Of a DNA stretch of 64,000 bases, positions 63,370 to 64,000 are shown piece by piece (the stretch's first letter is position 1; each line of letters starts with the position of its first letter). The stretch covers positions 3,782,001-3,846,000 of the forward strand of contig NZ_JAZHRT010000001.1 in the NCBI RefSeq assembly GCF_036924535.1, written 5' to 3'. The position numbers were made by a program, and so were the translations under genes. The notes beneath the pieces are model-generated. The model was not told the DNA's origin, searched no databases, and saw only the letters and a program-made list of their open reading frames with translations. Source of the DNA: Bradyrhizobium sp. AZCC 2262. GTDB taxonomy: Bacteria > Pseudomonadota > Alphaproteobacteria > Rhizobiales > Xanthobacteraceae.

Positions 63370-64000
63370 CTACGGGATAAAGCACTGTCCCCCGGCGGCC
63401 TTCAGCTCGGTGCAGAACTGGACAGCCTCCTGCCGCGTCCGGTACGGCCCGACCATCGCGCGATATTTGACCTTCCCATCAGCCAGATCCACCCGCTTGA
63501 TCACCGGCGAACGGGAACCGAGCACTGACGCGTACTTGCCTTGCACCATACGGAACGAGTCCCTGGCCGCGGACTCGCTGTCCTGCGACGTCACCGAGAC
63601 CAGAAAACTGGGCCCACCTTCTGGAGCTCCAGCCGGAGCGGTTTGCGTCGGATTGGTCGCAGCCATGCGGGTCGGCGGCTCCGATTCGGGCGCCTGCGGC
63701 GCGATCGACATCGGCGAATTGGCGCTGGCATTGGCCGATGCCGGATTACGCGCCGGCGGGGCGGCGGGAGCAGCGGCCGGAGCGGCGACGGATCGCGTCG
63801 GCGGCCTCGGTGGCGGCGCGCTGGCGCCTGCGGGAACGCCGCCATTGTCGGCGTCGCCCTTGACGGCGAGCGTCTTGATCCTGCGCGGCTCGTTGTTCGG
63901 CATCGTGCCGGTGGCGGCCGCAGGCATCGGCGCCGACGGAGATACGCTCGCGGCCGCCGGCGGGTTGGCGTTCTGGTTCAGCGGCGGAAACACCACGCGG
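63370..64000 (-). CDS. SPOR-domain protein, partial
   Basis: Runs off the window end, so the N terminus (probably a membrane helix) is missing. Visible part: Pro/Ala/Asn-rich linker, then a C-terminal SPOR domain with FLVSVTSQDSESAARDSFRM, SRSPVIKRVDLADGKVKYRA and MVGPYRTRQEAVQFCTELKA, ending GGQCFIP. SPOR domains bind denuded glycan at the septum. Upstream of nagZ in the same direction. Confidence 0.85.
   Translation of the reverse strand, partial: RVVFPPLNQNANPPAAASVSPSAPMPAAATGTMPNNEPRRIKTLAVKGDADNGGVPAGASAPPPRPPTRSVAAPAAAPAAPPARNPASANASANSPMSIAPQAPESEPPTRMAATNPTQTAPAGAPEGGPSFLVSVTSQDSESAARDSFRMVQGKYASVLGSRSPVIKRVDLADGKVKYRAMVGPYRTRQEAVQFCTELKAAGGQCFIP

Overview
The window looks like the chromosome of a Bradyrhizobium-type alphaproteobacterium (Nitrobacteraceae). 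The evidence is the high-GC coding sequence, orphan tripartite-tricarboxylate (Bug/TctC) receptors, a B12-dependent ribonucleotide reductase, a GapR/UPF0335 protein, DUF6894 and BA14K-like small proteins, many 'gtagcccggatgagcg' palindromic repeats, and the gene order nagZ-scpA-scpB-tatA-tatB-tatC-serS-(orf)-surE. All family assignments are from reading the sequence; no database was searched.

Layout. 1-6.6 kb: a TctC receptor, an EamA exporter and the class II ribonucleotide reductase nrdJ. 6.6-10.4 kb: a SIR2-domain gene cut in two by an intact IS21-family element with a 6-bp target duplication; removing the element restores one 446-residue frame. 10.4-25.8 kb: a worn accessory region of REP-like palindromes, partial copies of a paiB tail, a duplicated small-gene segment, an IS110 remnant, a frameshifted crp and truncated serine-hydrolase and M23-peptidase genes. 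These are mixed with intact genes (PepSY protein, ceramidase-like membrane protein, PhnA-like protein, SH3 protein, two TctC receptors, ROK kinase, MpaB/DUF2236 and PaiB proteins). 25.8-41.2 kb: mostly ordinary chromosome (csaA, EamA exporter, gapR, pdxY, hisC, rlpA, cupin, guanylate cyclase, panE-like, cytochrome c, FMN reductase, a duplicated DUF6894 cassette, surE).

41.16-56.74 kb: a 15.6-kb integrative element inserted in the 5' end of surE. An 11-bp core (TTGGTGCAGAG) lies at both ends. The right-hand copy still carries the displaced original start of surE (M-R-I-L-C-T-N), while the left end supplies a replacement start (M-S-Y-R-I-L-C-T-N). The element encodes a tyrosine integrase, an AlpA-like regulator, a P4-type primase-helicase, a terminase-small-subunit-like protein, a serine resolvase and a run of small overlapping phage-like genes. 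No large terminase, portal, capsid or tail set was seen, so it resembles a phage satellite (P4/PICI style) or a heavily reduced prophage. It also carries a candidate structured RNA, a 46-bp inverted-repeat element and a repeat-rich control region between divergent operons.

56.8-64 kb: the rest of the surE operon on the minus strand: SPOR protein (cut by the window end), nagZ, scpA, scpB, tatA, tatB, tatC, serS and a small unknown gene that originally lay directly upstream of surE. The element therefore separates surE from its operon while keeping its reading frame open.
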